Origin: Stagnimonas sp.
Lineage (GTDB): Bacteria; Pseudomonadota; Gammaproteobacteria; Nevskiales; Nevskiaceae
Direction: 5' to 3'
Assembly (NCBI GenBank): GCA_030652575.1
Contig: JAUSQI010000005.1
Coordinates: 1-44,144, forward strand
DNA length: 44,144 nucleotides
Under the pieces are notes generated by a model that saw only the letters and a program-made list of their open reading frames with translations, did not search any database and had not been told where the DNA came from. Both the position numbers and the translations under genes were made by a program. Below are positions 16,521 to 24,533 of the stretch, in pieces (position 1 is the first letter of the stretch; the number at the start of each line of letters is the position of its first letter).

Positions 16521-16909
16521 TCGCGCTCGACACCAACCTGCTGGTGCGGCTGGCGGTGCGGGATGACGCGGCGCAACTGGCGAAGGTGAGTGCACTGCTG
16601 GCAAGCGAAACGGCGTTGATTCTGAGCAGCGTGCTGCTCGAAACCGAATGGGTATTGCGCGCCCGCTACCAGTTGAAGCCTGCGGAGATTGCAGCATTTT
16701 TCGGCCACGTCGCCAGCTCGGAAGGCCTTGAGTTTGAAAACCCGGCGGCGGCACTGGCGGCCATTGCGGCCTATGCGCAAGGCGTGGGCTTTGCCGACGC
16801 TCTGCACGCGGCGACGGCCAGCCAACTCGATCTGGTGTTCTACACCTTCGATGCGCCCTTGAAGCGCCGGGCAGGTCGCATCAAGGGCGCACGCATTCAA
16901 ACGCCGTAA
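16517..16909 (+). CDS. vapC: PIN-domain ribonuclease toxin (VapC-like)
   Basis: 130 residues, full PIN domain. The conserved acidic residues are present: Asp5 (ALDTNLLVR), Glu42 (LLETEWVLR), Asp94 (GFADALHAA) and Asp112 (FYTFDAPL). These coordinate Mg2+ for RNA cleavage. VapC toxins cut tRNA or rRNA and arrest growth when the antitoxin is lost. It overlaps the antitoxin by four bases. No truncation or loss of active residues is seen, so the pair should be functional. It ends 17 bp before the convergent pirin gene. Confidence 0.93.
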   Translation: MIALDTNLLVRLAVRDDAAQLAKVSALLASETALILSSVLLETEWVLRARYQLKPAEIAAFFGHVASSEGLEFENPAAALAAIAAYAQGVGFADALHAATASQLDLVFYTFDAPLKRRAGRIKGARIQTP

Positions 16910-16926
16910 CCCGCGAGCACCACAGC

Positions 16927-17631
16927 TCAGGGCAACTCGAACAGCAGCACCTCGCTATCCACGGTCGTCGTGAACTGCACGCGGCTCTCGCCCTCAATCG
17001 CCAGCGCATCGCCCGCTTTCAGAACCTGCTCGCCGATCGTGAGAGCACCCAGCGCCACATGCAGGTAGTGGCGGCGCTTTGGCGCTAGCGTCTGCGTGAT
17101 CTCGGTGCCGGCCTTGGGCCAGGCCACGAACAGCCGCGCATCGGCGTGGATGCGGAACGGTGCGGTATCGGCACTGCCCACGGGGGCAACGGCCAGCGCA
17201 AAGTGCTCACTCAACAGTGCGGGGTCGAGCTTGTCTTGCTCATAGCCGGGCTTCACGCCCGTGGCGTTGGGCTCGATCCAGATCTGCAACAGGTGCAGCG
17301 GCTCGCTGGGGCTGCCATTCATTTCGCTATGGCGGATGCCGGAGCCCGCGTGCATCACCTGGATTTCGCCGTGGGTGATGAGGCCGTTGCCGCCGGTGGA
17401 ATCCTGGTGGCGGATGGTGCCGCTCAAGGGGTAGGTGATGATCTCCATGTCGCGGTGGCCGTGCGCGCCAAAGCCGGTGCCGGGGGCGACGCGATCCTCG
17501 TTGATGACGCGCAGCTTGGAGTAGCCCATGTTCTTCGGGTCGTAGTAGTCCGAGAACGAGAAGCTGTGGCGGGCTTCGAGCCAGCCGTGGTCGGCGTGGC
17601 CACGGTCTTCGGAACGGCGCAGGGTGATCAT
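16927..17631 (-). CDS. Pirin-family protein (YhaK-like bicupin)
   Basis: 234 residues, the length of YhaK-type pirins. The N-terminal cupin carries the metal ligands His57 and His59 (GAHGHRDMEI), His101 and Glu103 (IRHSEMN). The C-terminal cupin (about 150-234) is ligand-poor as usual. Some pirins have quercetin dioxygenase activity or act as redox sensors; the physiological role here is unknown. AAGGAG lies seven bases before the ATG. It is divergent from a LysR gene, the arrangement of E. coli yhaK/yhaJ, which supports control by that regulator. Confidence 0.94.
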   Translation of the reverse strand: MITLRRSEDRGHADHGWLEARHSFSFSDYYDPKNMGYSKLRVINEDRVAPGTGFGAHGHRDMEIITYPLSGTIRHQDSTGGNGLITHGEIQVMHAGSGIRHSEMNGSPSEPLHLLQIWIEPNATGVKPGYEQDKLDPALLSEHFALAVAPVGSADTAPFRIHADARLFVAWPKAGTEITQTLAPKRRHYLHVALGALTIGEQVLKAGDALAIEGESRVQFTTTVDSEVLLFELP

Positions 17632-17643
17632 GGGGTTGCTCCT

Positions 17644-17656
17644 TCAAGAGAGTTGA
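17644..17656. promoter_or_regulatory. Candidate LysR box (T-N11-A inverted repeat) before the pirin gene
   Basis: TCAA-GAGAG-TTGA is a T-N11-A dyad, the signature of LysR-type regulator sites, in the 119-bp divergent spacer. A TTAACT/TATCTT pair with 16-bp spacing (minus strand, 17697-17670) could be the pirin promoter, placing the dyad just downstream of its -10. Confidence 0.4.
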
Positions 17657-17750
17657 ATAACCTGAATGCAAGATAGGATTGAGTGCCCGCCAGTTAAAGC
17701 GGAATGTTTTGCCACTTTCATTCAAGCCGTCTGACTTAAGGAATTAAGCC

Positions 17751-18692
17751 GTGCGCCTCTCCCTCGAAGCCCTGCAAGCGCTGGATGCCATCGCCACCGA
17801 AGGCAGCTTTGCCAAGGCCGCCGAGCTGCTGCACAAGGTGCCTTCGGCGCTGACCTACACGATGCAGAAGCTCGAATCCGACCTGGACGTGAGCATCTTC
17901 GACCGCAGCGGCAAGCGCGCCGTGCTCACACCCATCGGCGTCGCGCTGCTGGAGCAAGGCCGCGAGCTGCTGCGACAGGCCGACGGCGTCGAGCGGCGCA
18001 TCAAGCGCTTGGGCCAGGGCTGGGAAACCACACTCACCGTCGCCTATGACGGCCTGGTGCCGTTCGAGTGGATGCTGCCGATGATCCGCCTGTTCGACGC
18101 CCAGCAATCCGGCACGCGGCTGAAGTTTGTCGAAGAAACATTGGGCGGCGTCTGGGAGGCGCTGATCGACCGTCGCGCCGACCTTGCCGTCGGCGCATCC
18201 GGCGAGACGCCCACCGGCTTCGGCCTGCTGGCACGCGACTGGATCAGCATCGAGGGCTTCGTGTTTGCCGTCGCGCCTTCGCATGTGCTGGCCAACGCCA
18301 AAGAACCGTTGCCGCTGTCTGAACTGGCCAAACATCGCGTCGTCGTGGTCAGCGACACCTCGCGACGGCTGGAGGGCCGCACCATCGGCGTGCAGCCCGC
18401 GCAGGACACGCTGAGCGTGCCGACGCTGGCCGCAAAAGTGGCAGCGCAAGTGGCGGGTTTGGGCGTTGGCCACGTGCCGCTGCATCTGGCGGCAGTGCAC
18501 ATTCGCGAGGGCCGTCTGCTCATCAAGAAAGTGGAAGAGCAGCGCACCAGCGGCACCCTGAAAATTGCCTGGCGCGGCGGCGAAGACGGCAAGGCGCTGG
18601 CGTGGATCCGCGATCACATGCTTGCCGCGCGCACGCTCACCGGTATCGAGCGCGGCGTCGCGAACGAAGCGACGGTGAGCGGGTCTGGCTAG
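17751..18692 (+). CDS. LysR-type transcriptional regulator (YhaJ-like), divergent from pirin
   Basis: 313 residues. The winged helix-turn-helix is at about 1-60 (LEALQALDAIATEGSFAKAAELL, then PSALTYTMQKLESDL). The effector-binding domain starts near 90. The HTH wording (V-PSALTYT-Q-LE) is that of the YhaJ/AaeR-like group rather than the usual Q-PAVS-QI. Its position head-to-head with a pirin gene mirrors E. coli yhaJ-yhaK, where YhaJ senses aromatic or quinone stress. The GTG start at 17751 follows AAGGAA by about nine bases. Confidence 0.92.
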   Translation: MRLSLEALQALDAIATEGSFAKAAELLHKVPSALTYTMQKLESDLDVSIFDRSGKRAVLTPIGVALLEQGRELLRQADGVERRIKRLGQGWETTLTVAYDGLVPFEWMLPMIRLFDAQQSGTRLKFVEETLGGVWEALIDRRADLAVGASGETPTGFGLLARDWISIEGFVFAVAPSHVLANAKEPLPLSELAKHRVVVVSDTSRRLEGRTIGVQPAQDTLSVPTLAAKVAAQVAGLGVGHVPLHLAAVHIREGRLLIKKVEEQRTSGTLKIAWRGGEDGKALAWIRDHMLAARTLTGIERGVANEATVSGSG

Positions 18693-18717
18693 AACCTTTT
18701 TCAGTTTCGCTCCCACC

Positions 18718-19497
18718 ATGTGCCTCATCACTTTCGCCTGGAACCCCAACCCCGCGCTGCGCCTGCTGGTGGTGGCCAATCGCGACGAGTTTCACGGCCG
18801 CCCCAGCACCGCGCTGGCGGCCTGGCCCGATCAGCCCGACCTCATCGCCGGTCGCGATGTGGAGGCGCATGGCACCTGGCTGGGCGTGAGCACACGCGGG
18901 CGTCTCGCCGCCGTGACCAATGTGCGTCTGCCTGGCCTGCCTGTGTCGGGCCTGCGCTCGCGCGGCGCGCTGACGCTCGACTTTCTCACCGGCAGTGCCA
19001 CGCCCGAAGCACATCTGCACGCGCTGCAAGGCACGCTTGCGAGCTACGGCCCCTGCAACCTGTTGCTGGCTGACACGCAGCAAGCCTTCTACGCCAGCAA
19101 CCAGAACGGCCTACCGGTGCAGCGCCTGCACGATGGCGTCTATGGCCTTTCCAACGCCGCACTCGACACACCCTGGCCGAAGACGCTGCGGCTCAAGGCA
19201 GCTGTGCGCCAGTGGCTGGCCGAGAGCGCCATCACCGATACCCACGCACTGTTCACCGCCCTCGCCGATGCCAGCACGCCGCCCGATGCCGCGCTGCCCG
19301 ACACCGGCGTGGGCTTGAGCCGGGAGCGCTTCGTGGCCCCCGCCTTCATCGTCGGCCGCGAATACGGCACGCGCTGCAGCACGGTGGTGATGGTCGATGC
19401 CAATGGTCAGGGCCTCGCCATTGAGCGACGTTTTGGGCCGGATGGCGTCGCACTGGGCGAGAGCCGCGTGGCGTTCGAGTGGCCGGTCACGCGCTGA
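18718..19497 (+). CDS. NRDE/TANGO2-family protein
   Basis: 259 residues. The N-terminus MCLITFAW begins with Met-Cys, as in Ntn-hydrolase-like TANGO2 proteins. The name-giving motif NRDE is at residues 21-24 (VVANRDEFHGRP). The family segments GTWLGVSTRGRLAAVTNVR and YGLSNAALDTPWPK follow. TANGO2 proteins have been linked to heme trafficking; the activity in bacteria is not settled. Length and motifs are complete. It follows the LysR gene by 25 bp and might be co-transcribed, although no functional link is known. Confidence 0.93.
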   Translation: MCLITFAWNPNPALRLLVVANRDEFHGRPSTALAAWPDQPDLIAGRDVEAHGTWLGVSTRGRLAAVTNVRLPGLPVSGLRSRGALTLDFLTGSATPEAHLHALQGTLASYGPCNLLLADTQQAFYASNQNGLPVQRLHDGVYGLSNAALDTPWPKTLRLKAAVRQWLAESAITDTHALFTALADASTPPDAALPDTGVGLSRERFVAPAFIVGREYGTRCSTVVMVDANGQGLAIERRFGPDGVALGESRVAFEWPVTR

Positions 19498-19622
19498 TTC
19501 ATCGGCCCCGCGAATAGCGTCTATGCGCTGTGGGGGGCTGCTGCGGGCGCAAGGTCTGCGGCATGGTGCAGTCCATACTTGCCGTGCCGGCCGACGGCTG
19601 TGCAGACGCTGGAGCAACGCAC

Positions 19623-20177
19623 ATGAACCTTCACCATTCCCGTCCTCTCGCAGCCCTGTTCGCCGGGGCCAGCCTGCTGCTCGCCGCTTGCGGTGCCGCC
19701 GCACAAAGCCGACCCGCGCCGGAGTTCCCCATCCGCAGCGCGCAGGAGTGGATCAACTCGCCGCCGATCACGCTGGCCAGCCTGCGCGGGCAGGTGGTGC
19801 TGATCGACTTCTGGACCTTCGAGTGCTGGAACTGCTACCGCTCCTTCCCCTGGCTCAACAGCGTCGAGGCGAAGTTTCGCGATCAGGGGCTGAAGGTGGT
19901 CGGCGTGCACACGCCGGAGTTCGCGCGCGAAAAGGTCATTGCCGCCATCCGCGAGAAAGTGCGCGAGTTCAAGATCACCTACCCGGTGATGGTCGACAGC
20001 GACCACGCCTACTGGAACGCGCTGGACAACCGCTACTGGCCGGCGTTTTATCTCATCGACCGCAAAGGGCAGGTGCGCGCGCTGTTTGTGGGCGAAACCC
20101 ACGCGGGCGATCCGCAAGCCAAGGATATCGAGGCACGTATCGCCGCCTTGTTGACCGAGCCTTCAGCAGCGCCTTGA
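19623..20177 (+). CDS. Thioredoxin-like (TlpA-type) lipoprotein
   Basis: 184 residues. The lipoprotein signal ends in LLLAAC with Cys23. The thioredoxin fold follows: VVLIDFWTFECWNCYRSFPW places a CxxC pair at Cys68/Cys71, and YWPAFYLIDRKGQVRALF supplies the cis-Pro region. The CWNC active site and the WTF-x-CWNC wording match the DipZ/NHL-type thioredoxin family rather than classical TlpA (WCPPC). It is probably anchored in the periplasm as a thiol-disulfide reductase. Start chosen at 19623; the open frame upstream has no signal peptide. It ends 13 bp before the acyltransferase gene. Confidence 0.88.
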   Translation: MNLHHSRPLAALFAGASLLLAACGAAAQSRPAPEFPIRSAQEWINSPPITLASLRGQVVLIDFWTFECWNCYRSFPWLNSVEAKFRDQGLKVVGVHTPEFAREKVIAAIREKVREFKITYPVMVDSDHAYWNALDNRYWPAFYLIDRKGQVRALFVGETHAGDPQAKDIEARIAALLTEPSAAP

Positions 20178-20190
20178 TAAGCTCGAAACC

Positions 20191-21909
20191 ATGAATCCAG
20201 ATCGTCCGCTGCAACCGGCTGCGCTGGCCCTGCCGCGCCGTCGCGGCTGGCACTGGGCGGCGACGGCGGCCGAACGCGCCACGGGTTTGCAACAGCTCGA
20301 CCGCCTGTACCAGCAGCGCCCGCTGTCGCTCACGCCCACGGCGTTCGTGCGCTACAGCTTGCAGCAGCTCGATATCAGCTACAGCGTCGCCAGCGGCCAG
20401 CTCGACAGCATCCCGGCCAGCGGCCCTTTGATCGTGCTCTGCAACCACCCCTACGGCGCGGCCGACGGCCTGGTGCTGGCTGATCTGCTGCTGCAACGCC
20501 GCCCTGATGTGCTGCTGTTTGCCAACACGCTGCTGCGCCGGGTGCCGGAGATCGCGCCGCTGATTGCGCCGGTTGATGTGTTCAAGCCCGGGGCCAGTCT
20601 GGGCGGGGTGCGCGCGGCGCTGCGGCACTTGTCAGCGGGCGGCACGCTGGTGTTGTTCCCGGCCGGTGAAGTCAGCCGGGTGGATTGGCGCGGCCGTCGC
20701 ATTGCCGACCCGCCCTGGGCCGAGAGCGTGGCCCTGCTCGCCCGCCGCAGCGGCGCGCAGCTGCTGCCCATGCGCATCGACGGCCACGCCCGCTGGCCCT
20801 CGCTGCTGGCGGGCGTTCTGCACCCGCGCCTGCGCACCGCCTGCCTGCCCAAGGACCTGCTGCAACAGCGCCACAGCCGCGTGCGCCTGCATCTGGGCGA
20901 GCCGATTGCGGCGGCCGAACTGGCGCGCCTGGCACCACAGGCGCAGACGGCCTATCTGCGGCTGCTCAGCGACAGCCTCGGCCGCAGCCGTGCGGCGGCA
21001 TTGCCGATCACCACGCCGAAGCCCCTGGCGGCCGAACAGCCCGCACAGCAGCTCGCTGCCGAACTGGCCGCATTGCCGCCCGTCTGCACGCTCTGCCAGC
21101 AGGGGCCTTTCACGGTCTATCTCGCTAGTGCCGAGCAAATCCCGCGCGTGCTGCTGGAGATTGGCCGGCTGCGCGAGCTGAGCTTTCGCCAGGTGCAGGA
21201 GGGCACTGGCGAGGCGCTGGATCTCGACGCCTTCGATGCCCACTACCAGCATCTGTTCGTCTGGCACCAGACCGAGCGCTGCGTGATCGGCGCGTATCGG
21301 CTGGGCTTCACCGCGCAGCTCGACGGCGGCGTGGCGGCGCTCTACACCCACACGCTGTTCGACTACGACGCGCGCCTGCTGGCGCACCTCGGGCCTTCCA
21401 TCGAGCTGGGCCGTTCGTTCGTGCGGCCCGAGTGGCAGCGCAATTTCCGCGCGCTGCGGCTGCTGTGGTCGGGCATCGCCACGGTGATGGATACCCATCC
21501 CGACATCCGCTGCCTGTTCGGCCCGGTCAGCATCAGCGCCAGCTACAGCCCGATGGCACGGGCGCTGATGGAAACCGCGCTCTCGGCCCACCACAGCGAT
21601 GCCACCTTGCAAGCGCTGGTGCGGCCGCGCACGCCCTCGGCCGGCACCCGCAGCAATGCCGAAACCCGGCAGGTGATTGCGGCACTCTCCGACCCCTCAT
21701 TGCTGTCGCGCGTGATTGCGCGGGTGCAGCGCGGCAGCGGCCTGCCGGTGCTGGTGCGCCACTATCTCGACCTCAAGGGCCGGTTCGCGGGCTTCAACGT
21801 CGATGCCGCCTTCGGCAACACGCTGGATGGCCTGGTGTTCATCCGCGTCGAGGACATCCCGGCGGCGGTGCGCGCCAAGTTCGGTGGGCTCGCGCGTCCG
21901 ACCCGCTAG
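20191..21909 (+). CDS. Bifunctional acyltransferase: LPLAT domain plus GNAT/OlsB-like domain (OlsF-like ornithine lipid synthase)
   Basis: 572 residues with two enzyme modules. The N-terminal lysophospholipid-acyltransferase domain (about 60-265) has NHPYGAADG (His86 and Asp92, an H-x5-D spacing) and FPAGEVSR near 156-163. The C-terminal half (about 300-460) resembles the hemolysin/OlsB GNAT family: LRELSFRQVQEGTGEALDLD, IGAYRL, SIELGRSFVRPEWQRN, LFGPVSISASY. This domain order is that of OlsF, which makes ornithine lipids by N-acylation (C-terminal half) then O-acylation (N-terminal half). Ornithine lipids replace phospholipids under phosphate limitation. The stop shares CTAG with the convergent hydrolase gene. 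Confidence 0.85.
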   Translation: MNPDRPLQPAALALPRRRGWHWAATAAERATGLQQLDRLYQQRPLSLTPTAFVRYSLQQLDISYSVASGQLDSIPASGPLIVLCNHPYGAADGLVLADLLLQRRPDVLLFANTLLRRVPEIAPLIAPVDVFKPGASLGGVRAALRHLSAGGTLVLFPAGEVSRVDWRGRRIADPPWAESVALLARRSGAQLLPMRIDGHARWPSLLAGVLHPRLRTACLPKDLLQQRHSRVRLHLGEPIAAAELARLAPQAQTAYLRLLSDSLGRSRAAALPITTPKPLAAEQPAQQLAAELAALPPVCTLCQQGPFTVYLASAEQIPRVLLEIGRLRELSFRQVQEGTGEALDLDAFDAHYQHLFVWHQTERCVIGAYRLGFTAQLDGGVAALYTHTLFDYDARLLAHLGPSIELGRSFVRPEWQRNFRALRLLWSGIATVMDTHPDIRCLFGPVSISASYSPMARALMETALSAHHSDATLQALVRPRTPSAGTRSNAETRQVIAALSDPSLLSRVIARVQRGSGLPVLVRHYLDLKGRFAGFNVDAAFGNTLDGLVFIRVEDIPAAVRAKFGGLARPTR

Positions 21910-22742
21910 CTTTTGCAGGGCAGGCTGTTGATCGCGTCGATCACGGTCTGCGGCTGGTTCCACAACACGAAATGGCCTTGGCCCGGCACCCGGCGGATCT
22001 CGCGATACGCAGCGGGTAAGTGCTGCTCGGCGTAGTCGGCGGTGCGCGGGTCCACCAGCTCGTCTTTGTCGCCCTGCAAGACCACTACCGGTCGTTGCAG
22101 ACGCGGCCACTCGGCATCGAGCTTGGTCAGCTCGCCTTGCAGGGCGAGTATCTCGGTGTTCGACCACAGCATTTCCGGCGGTAGCAGCCGGCGCGCCAGC
22201 CAAGTCTGGGCGATGCGGTTGTACCAGCGCGGGGCTTCCAGCGCCGGCGCGATGGAGCCTGCGACCATGACGCCACCGCAGAACTTTTCCGGGTGATCGA
22301 GCAGCATCCAGCCCACCAGCGGGCCGCCCAGCGAATGGCCTACCACCACCGCCGGCGCGCCGGGCGGGATCAACGCCGCCAGCAGGCTGGCCTGCTGGCG
22401 CAAATCGGGGATCACCTCGCCCGCCCCGGAGCCGCCGAAGCCGGGGCGATCCACCGCCATGCGCGGGTTGAAGGCCGTGAGCTGCGGTGCATCGAGATAG
22501 CGCGCCCAGGCTTTCCAGTCGCCCGGCGAGCCGTGCACGAACAGCAGCGGCGTGTGGCCGCTGCCCGCCATCTCTGCCAGTTGCAGGCTGCGGCCCTGCA
22601 CGCTCACCTCGCGCAGCACCGGCCGTGGCGGCTGCGGATACAGCGCCTCGATATCGCCGCGCGGATACGGTGGATTGGAGCAGCCAGTGAGCAGCGCGAG
22701 GCTGAGCAGGGCAAGGCCGCGCAGGCGATTCGGCAAGGTCAT
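21906..22742 (-). CDS. Alpha/beta-hydrolase lipoprotein
   Basis: 278 residues. The lipoprotein signal reads LALLTGC with Cys21. The hydrolase fold follows: LLFVHGSPGDWKAW (oxyanion region), AVDRPGFGGS, and VVVGHSLGG with nucleophile Ser137. An Asp lies in VVLQGDKDELVDP and a His in VPGQGHFVLW, completing the triad. The substrate is unknown. Its ATG overlaps the stop of the upstream LysR gene (ATGA), so regulator and hydrolase form an operon. It is probably bound to a membrane facing the periplasm. Confidence 0.93.
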   Translation of the reverse strand: MTLPNRLRGLALLSLALLTGCSNPPYPRGDIEALYPQPPRPVLREVSVQGRSLQLAEMAGSGHTPLLFVHGSPGDWKAWARYLDAPQLTAFNPRMAVDRPGFGGSGAGEVIPDLRQQASLLAALIPPGAPAVVVGHSLGGPLVGWMLLDHPEKFCGGVMVAGSIAPALEAPRWYNRIAQTWLARRLLPPEMLWSNTEILALQGELTKLDAEWPRLQRPVVVLQGDKDELVDPRTADYAEQHLPAAYREIRRVPGQGHFVLWNQPQTVIDAINSLPCKS

Positions 22743-23686
22743 AGTGCAGCGGTTCTCAGGGCTTTGACGCAGGGTTCCAGGCCCATCTCGGCAACCGCCT
22801 CGCCGTTGAGACAGGGGTCGTGCAGAAAGGCATCCACCACGAAGTCGATGAAGGCGCGCGTGCGCGTCGGCAGAAAGCGCTTGGCGGGGTAGATGAGATG
22901 CACCGGCATGGCGGCGATCGGCCAGGCCTCCAGCAGGCAGTCGAGGCGGCCATCGTGCAGCTCGTCGGCAAACAGCCAGGTGGGGGCGATGACGATGCCG
23001 AGTCCCGAGAGGGCGGCGCTGCGCAGGCCCTCGTGGCTATCCACCCTGAGATTCCCTTGCGGCCGCACCACCTCGTTGCCGAAGGTCCACAGCGGGCCGG
23101 CGCGGCTGGTGGCGAGCACGATGCAGTTGTGTTGCACGAGATCGGCCGGCTGCTGGGGCGTGCCGTATTGCCTGAGGTAGTCCGGCGAGGCCGCGCAGCA
23201 CAGCGCGTAGTGGGCCACCAGCCGCGCGCGGTAACTGGAGTCCTTCATGTCGCCGATGCGAAAGGCGACGTCGATGCCCTCCTCGATCAGGTCCGGGTCG
23301 CGGTGGCTGAACTGCAAGTCGATGCGGATGCCGGGGTTCTGCTCCACGAACGGCTTGATCAGCGGCATCACCCGGTGCCGCGCCAGCGCCGGTGGGCAGC
23401 AGATGCGCAGCAGCCCCGCCGCCGCCTGCTGGCCACGCGCGTTGGACTCGGCCTCGGCGACCGAATCGAGAATGCGCCGGCACTCGGCGTAGAAGCTCTC
23501 GCCCTCGGAGGTGAGCGACATCTTGCGGGTGGAGCGGTGCAGCAGCCGCACGCCCAGATGCTCTTCGAGGTGCGCGATGTTCTTGCTCACCGTCGGCTGG
23601 CTGGTGCCCAGCTCGCGCGCAACCGCTGAGAAGCTGCCGGTTTCCACGGCGCGCACATAACACTGCATGAGGGCGAAACGATCCAT
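22739..23686 (-). CDS. LysR-type transcriptional regulator
   Basis: 315 residues, standard LysR length. The HTH is MDRFALMQCYVRAVETGSFSAVA, then TSQPTVSKNIAHLEEHLG and LLHRSTRKMSLTSEG. The effector domain follows (LRICCPPALARHRVMPLI, ISPD-type segment near 165). It belongs to the broad DsdC/PA0477-like 'RSTR' group often controlling adjacent genes. It is head-to-head with the peroxiredoxin gene across 163 bp and overlaps the hydrolase gene downstream, so both are candidate targets. Confidence 0.94.
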   Translation of the reverse strand: MDRFALMQCYVRAVETGSFSAVARELGTSQPTVSKNIAHLEEHLGVRLLHRSTRKMSLTSEGESFYAECRRILDSVAEAESNARGQQAAAGLLRICCPPALARHRVMPLIKPFVEQNPGIRIDLQFSHRDPDLIEEGIDVAFRIGDMKDSSYRARLVAHYALCCAASPDYLRQYGTPQQPADLVQHNCIVLATSRAGPLWTFGNEVVRPQGNLRVDSHEGLRSAALSGLGIVIAPTWLFADELHDGRLDCLLEAWPIAAMPVHLIYPAKRFLPTRTRAFIDFVVDAFLHDPCLNGEAVAEMGLEPCVKALRTAAL

Positions 23687-23717
23687 ATCGGCACTTTAGC
23701 GGCTGGTTTTGACCATT

Positions 23718-23736
23718 ATTCATGCGTTAAGCGAAT
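23718..23736. promoter_or_regulatory. Candidate LysR operator (ATTC-N11-GAAT) in the divergent spacer
   Basis: An inverted repeat ATTC/GAAT separated by 11 bases lies 32 bp upstream of the LysR start and about 113 bp upstream of the peroxiredoxin start. Location suits auto-regulation and activation of the divergent operon. No other strong dyad was found nearer the LysR gene. Confidence 0.35.
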
Positions 23737-23807
23737 GGAACATATCGTTATGCCCGACCTAGCGCCTTGCCGCCATCGCCAACACAATGCCACCCATCTG
23801 AAAAGGC

Positions 23808-23828
23808 GCCGTTGCACTCTGCAACGGC
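23808..23828 (+). promoter_or_regulatory. Perfect 9-bp hairpin in the peroxiredoxin 5' leader
   Basis: GCCGTTGCA-CTC-TGCAACGGC is a perfect 9-bp inverted repeat with a 3-base loop, ending 21 bases before the ATG and about 9 bases before the AGGAG ribosome-binding site. There is no T-tract, so it is not a standard terminator. It could be a DNA operator, or an RNA stem influencing translation or stability. Confidence 0.55.
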
Positions 23829-23849
23829 GGTCGAGTCAGGAGACCCTCG

Positions 23850-24533
23850 ATGAACCTGCTGCAAGACCTCGAACGCGAACGCATCTACTGGCTTCAGGAG
23901 CAACCCGCTCCCGCCAGCGCGATCGAGGTGATGGCGATGGATTTTCTGCGCCGCGCCGGCATCGAGGGCAAGGCGCTGCGGGTGGGCGAACGCGCGCCGT
24001 CGTTCCGCCTGCCGGACCAGAACGGCCAGCTGGTTGAACTCGACAGCCTGCTGGCGCAGGGGCCGACGGTGCTGGTGTTCTATCGCGGCCACTGGTGCCC
24101 GTTCTGCTCGCTGACGCTGCGCAGCTATCAAGAAGTGGCGATGCGCTTTGCCGCACTGCGCTCGCCGATGGTGGCGATCTCGCCGCAGGGGGCTGCTGCC
24201 ACCCTGCTCACCGCAAAAACCGTGGGCGAGGGCCTGCCGCTGCTTTCCGACGTGGGCAGCCACGTCGCCCGCGCCTATGGCCTGGCTTACGACCTGCCCG
24301 CCGCGCTCAAGGGCCTGTTCGAGGGCGAATACGCCACGCCGTTGCCCGAGATCAACGCCGACGGCGGCTGGACGCTGCCGGTGGCGGCGACCTATGTGAT
24401 CGGCGAAAACGGCATCGTGCTGCGGGCGCATGTCGATGTCGATTTTCGCCATCGCGAAGACCCGCATGCGCTGCTGGACTGGCTCGCCGCGCACCACAGT
24501 CGTGACGACGAACCCGAGCGAGGTGCGGCATGA
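23850..24533 (+). CDS. Peroxiredoxin-like (AhpC/TSA family) protein
   Basis: 227 residues. An N-terminal helical extension (about 1-45) precedes the thioredoxin-like domain. GERAPSFRLPDQNGQ starts the fold and VLVFYRGHWCPFC carries Cys83 and Cys86. The P-x3-T/S-x2-C signature of true peroxiredoxins is replaced by YRGHWCPFC, as in the alkyl-hydroperoxide-reductase-like 'AhpC/TSA family' proteins common near DoxX or membrane genes. It is likely a cytoplasmic thiol peroxidase or reductase. AGGAG lies seven bases before the ATG. The stop overlaps the next gene's ATG. Confidence 0.9.
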   Translation: MNLLQDLERERIYWLQEQPAPASAIEVMAMDFLRRAGIEGKALRVGERAPSFRLPDQNGQLVELDSLLAQGPTVLVFYRGHWCPFCSLTLRSYQEVAMRFAALRSPMVAISPQGAAATLLTAKTVGEGLPLLSDVGSHVARAYGLAYDLPAALKGLFEGEYATPLPEINADGGWTLPVAATYVIGENGIVLRAHVDVDFRHREDPHALLDWLAAHHSRDDEPERGAA

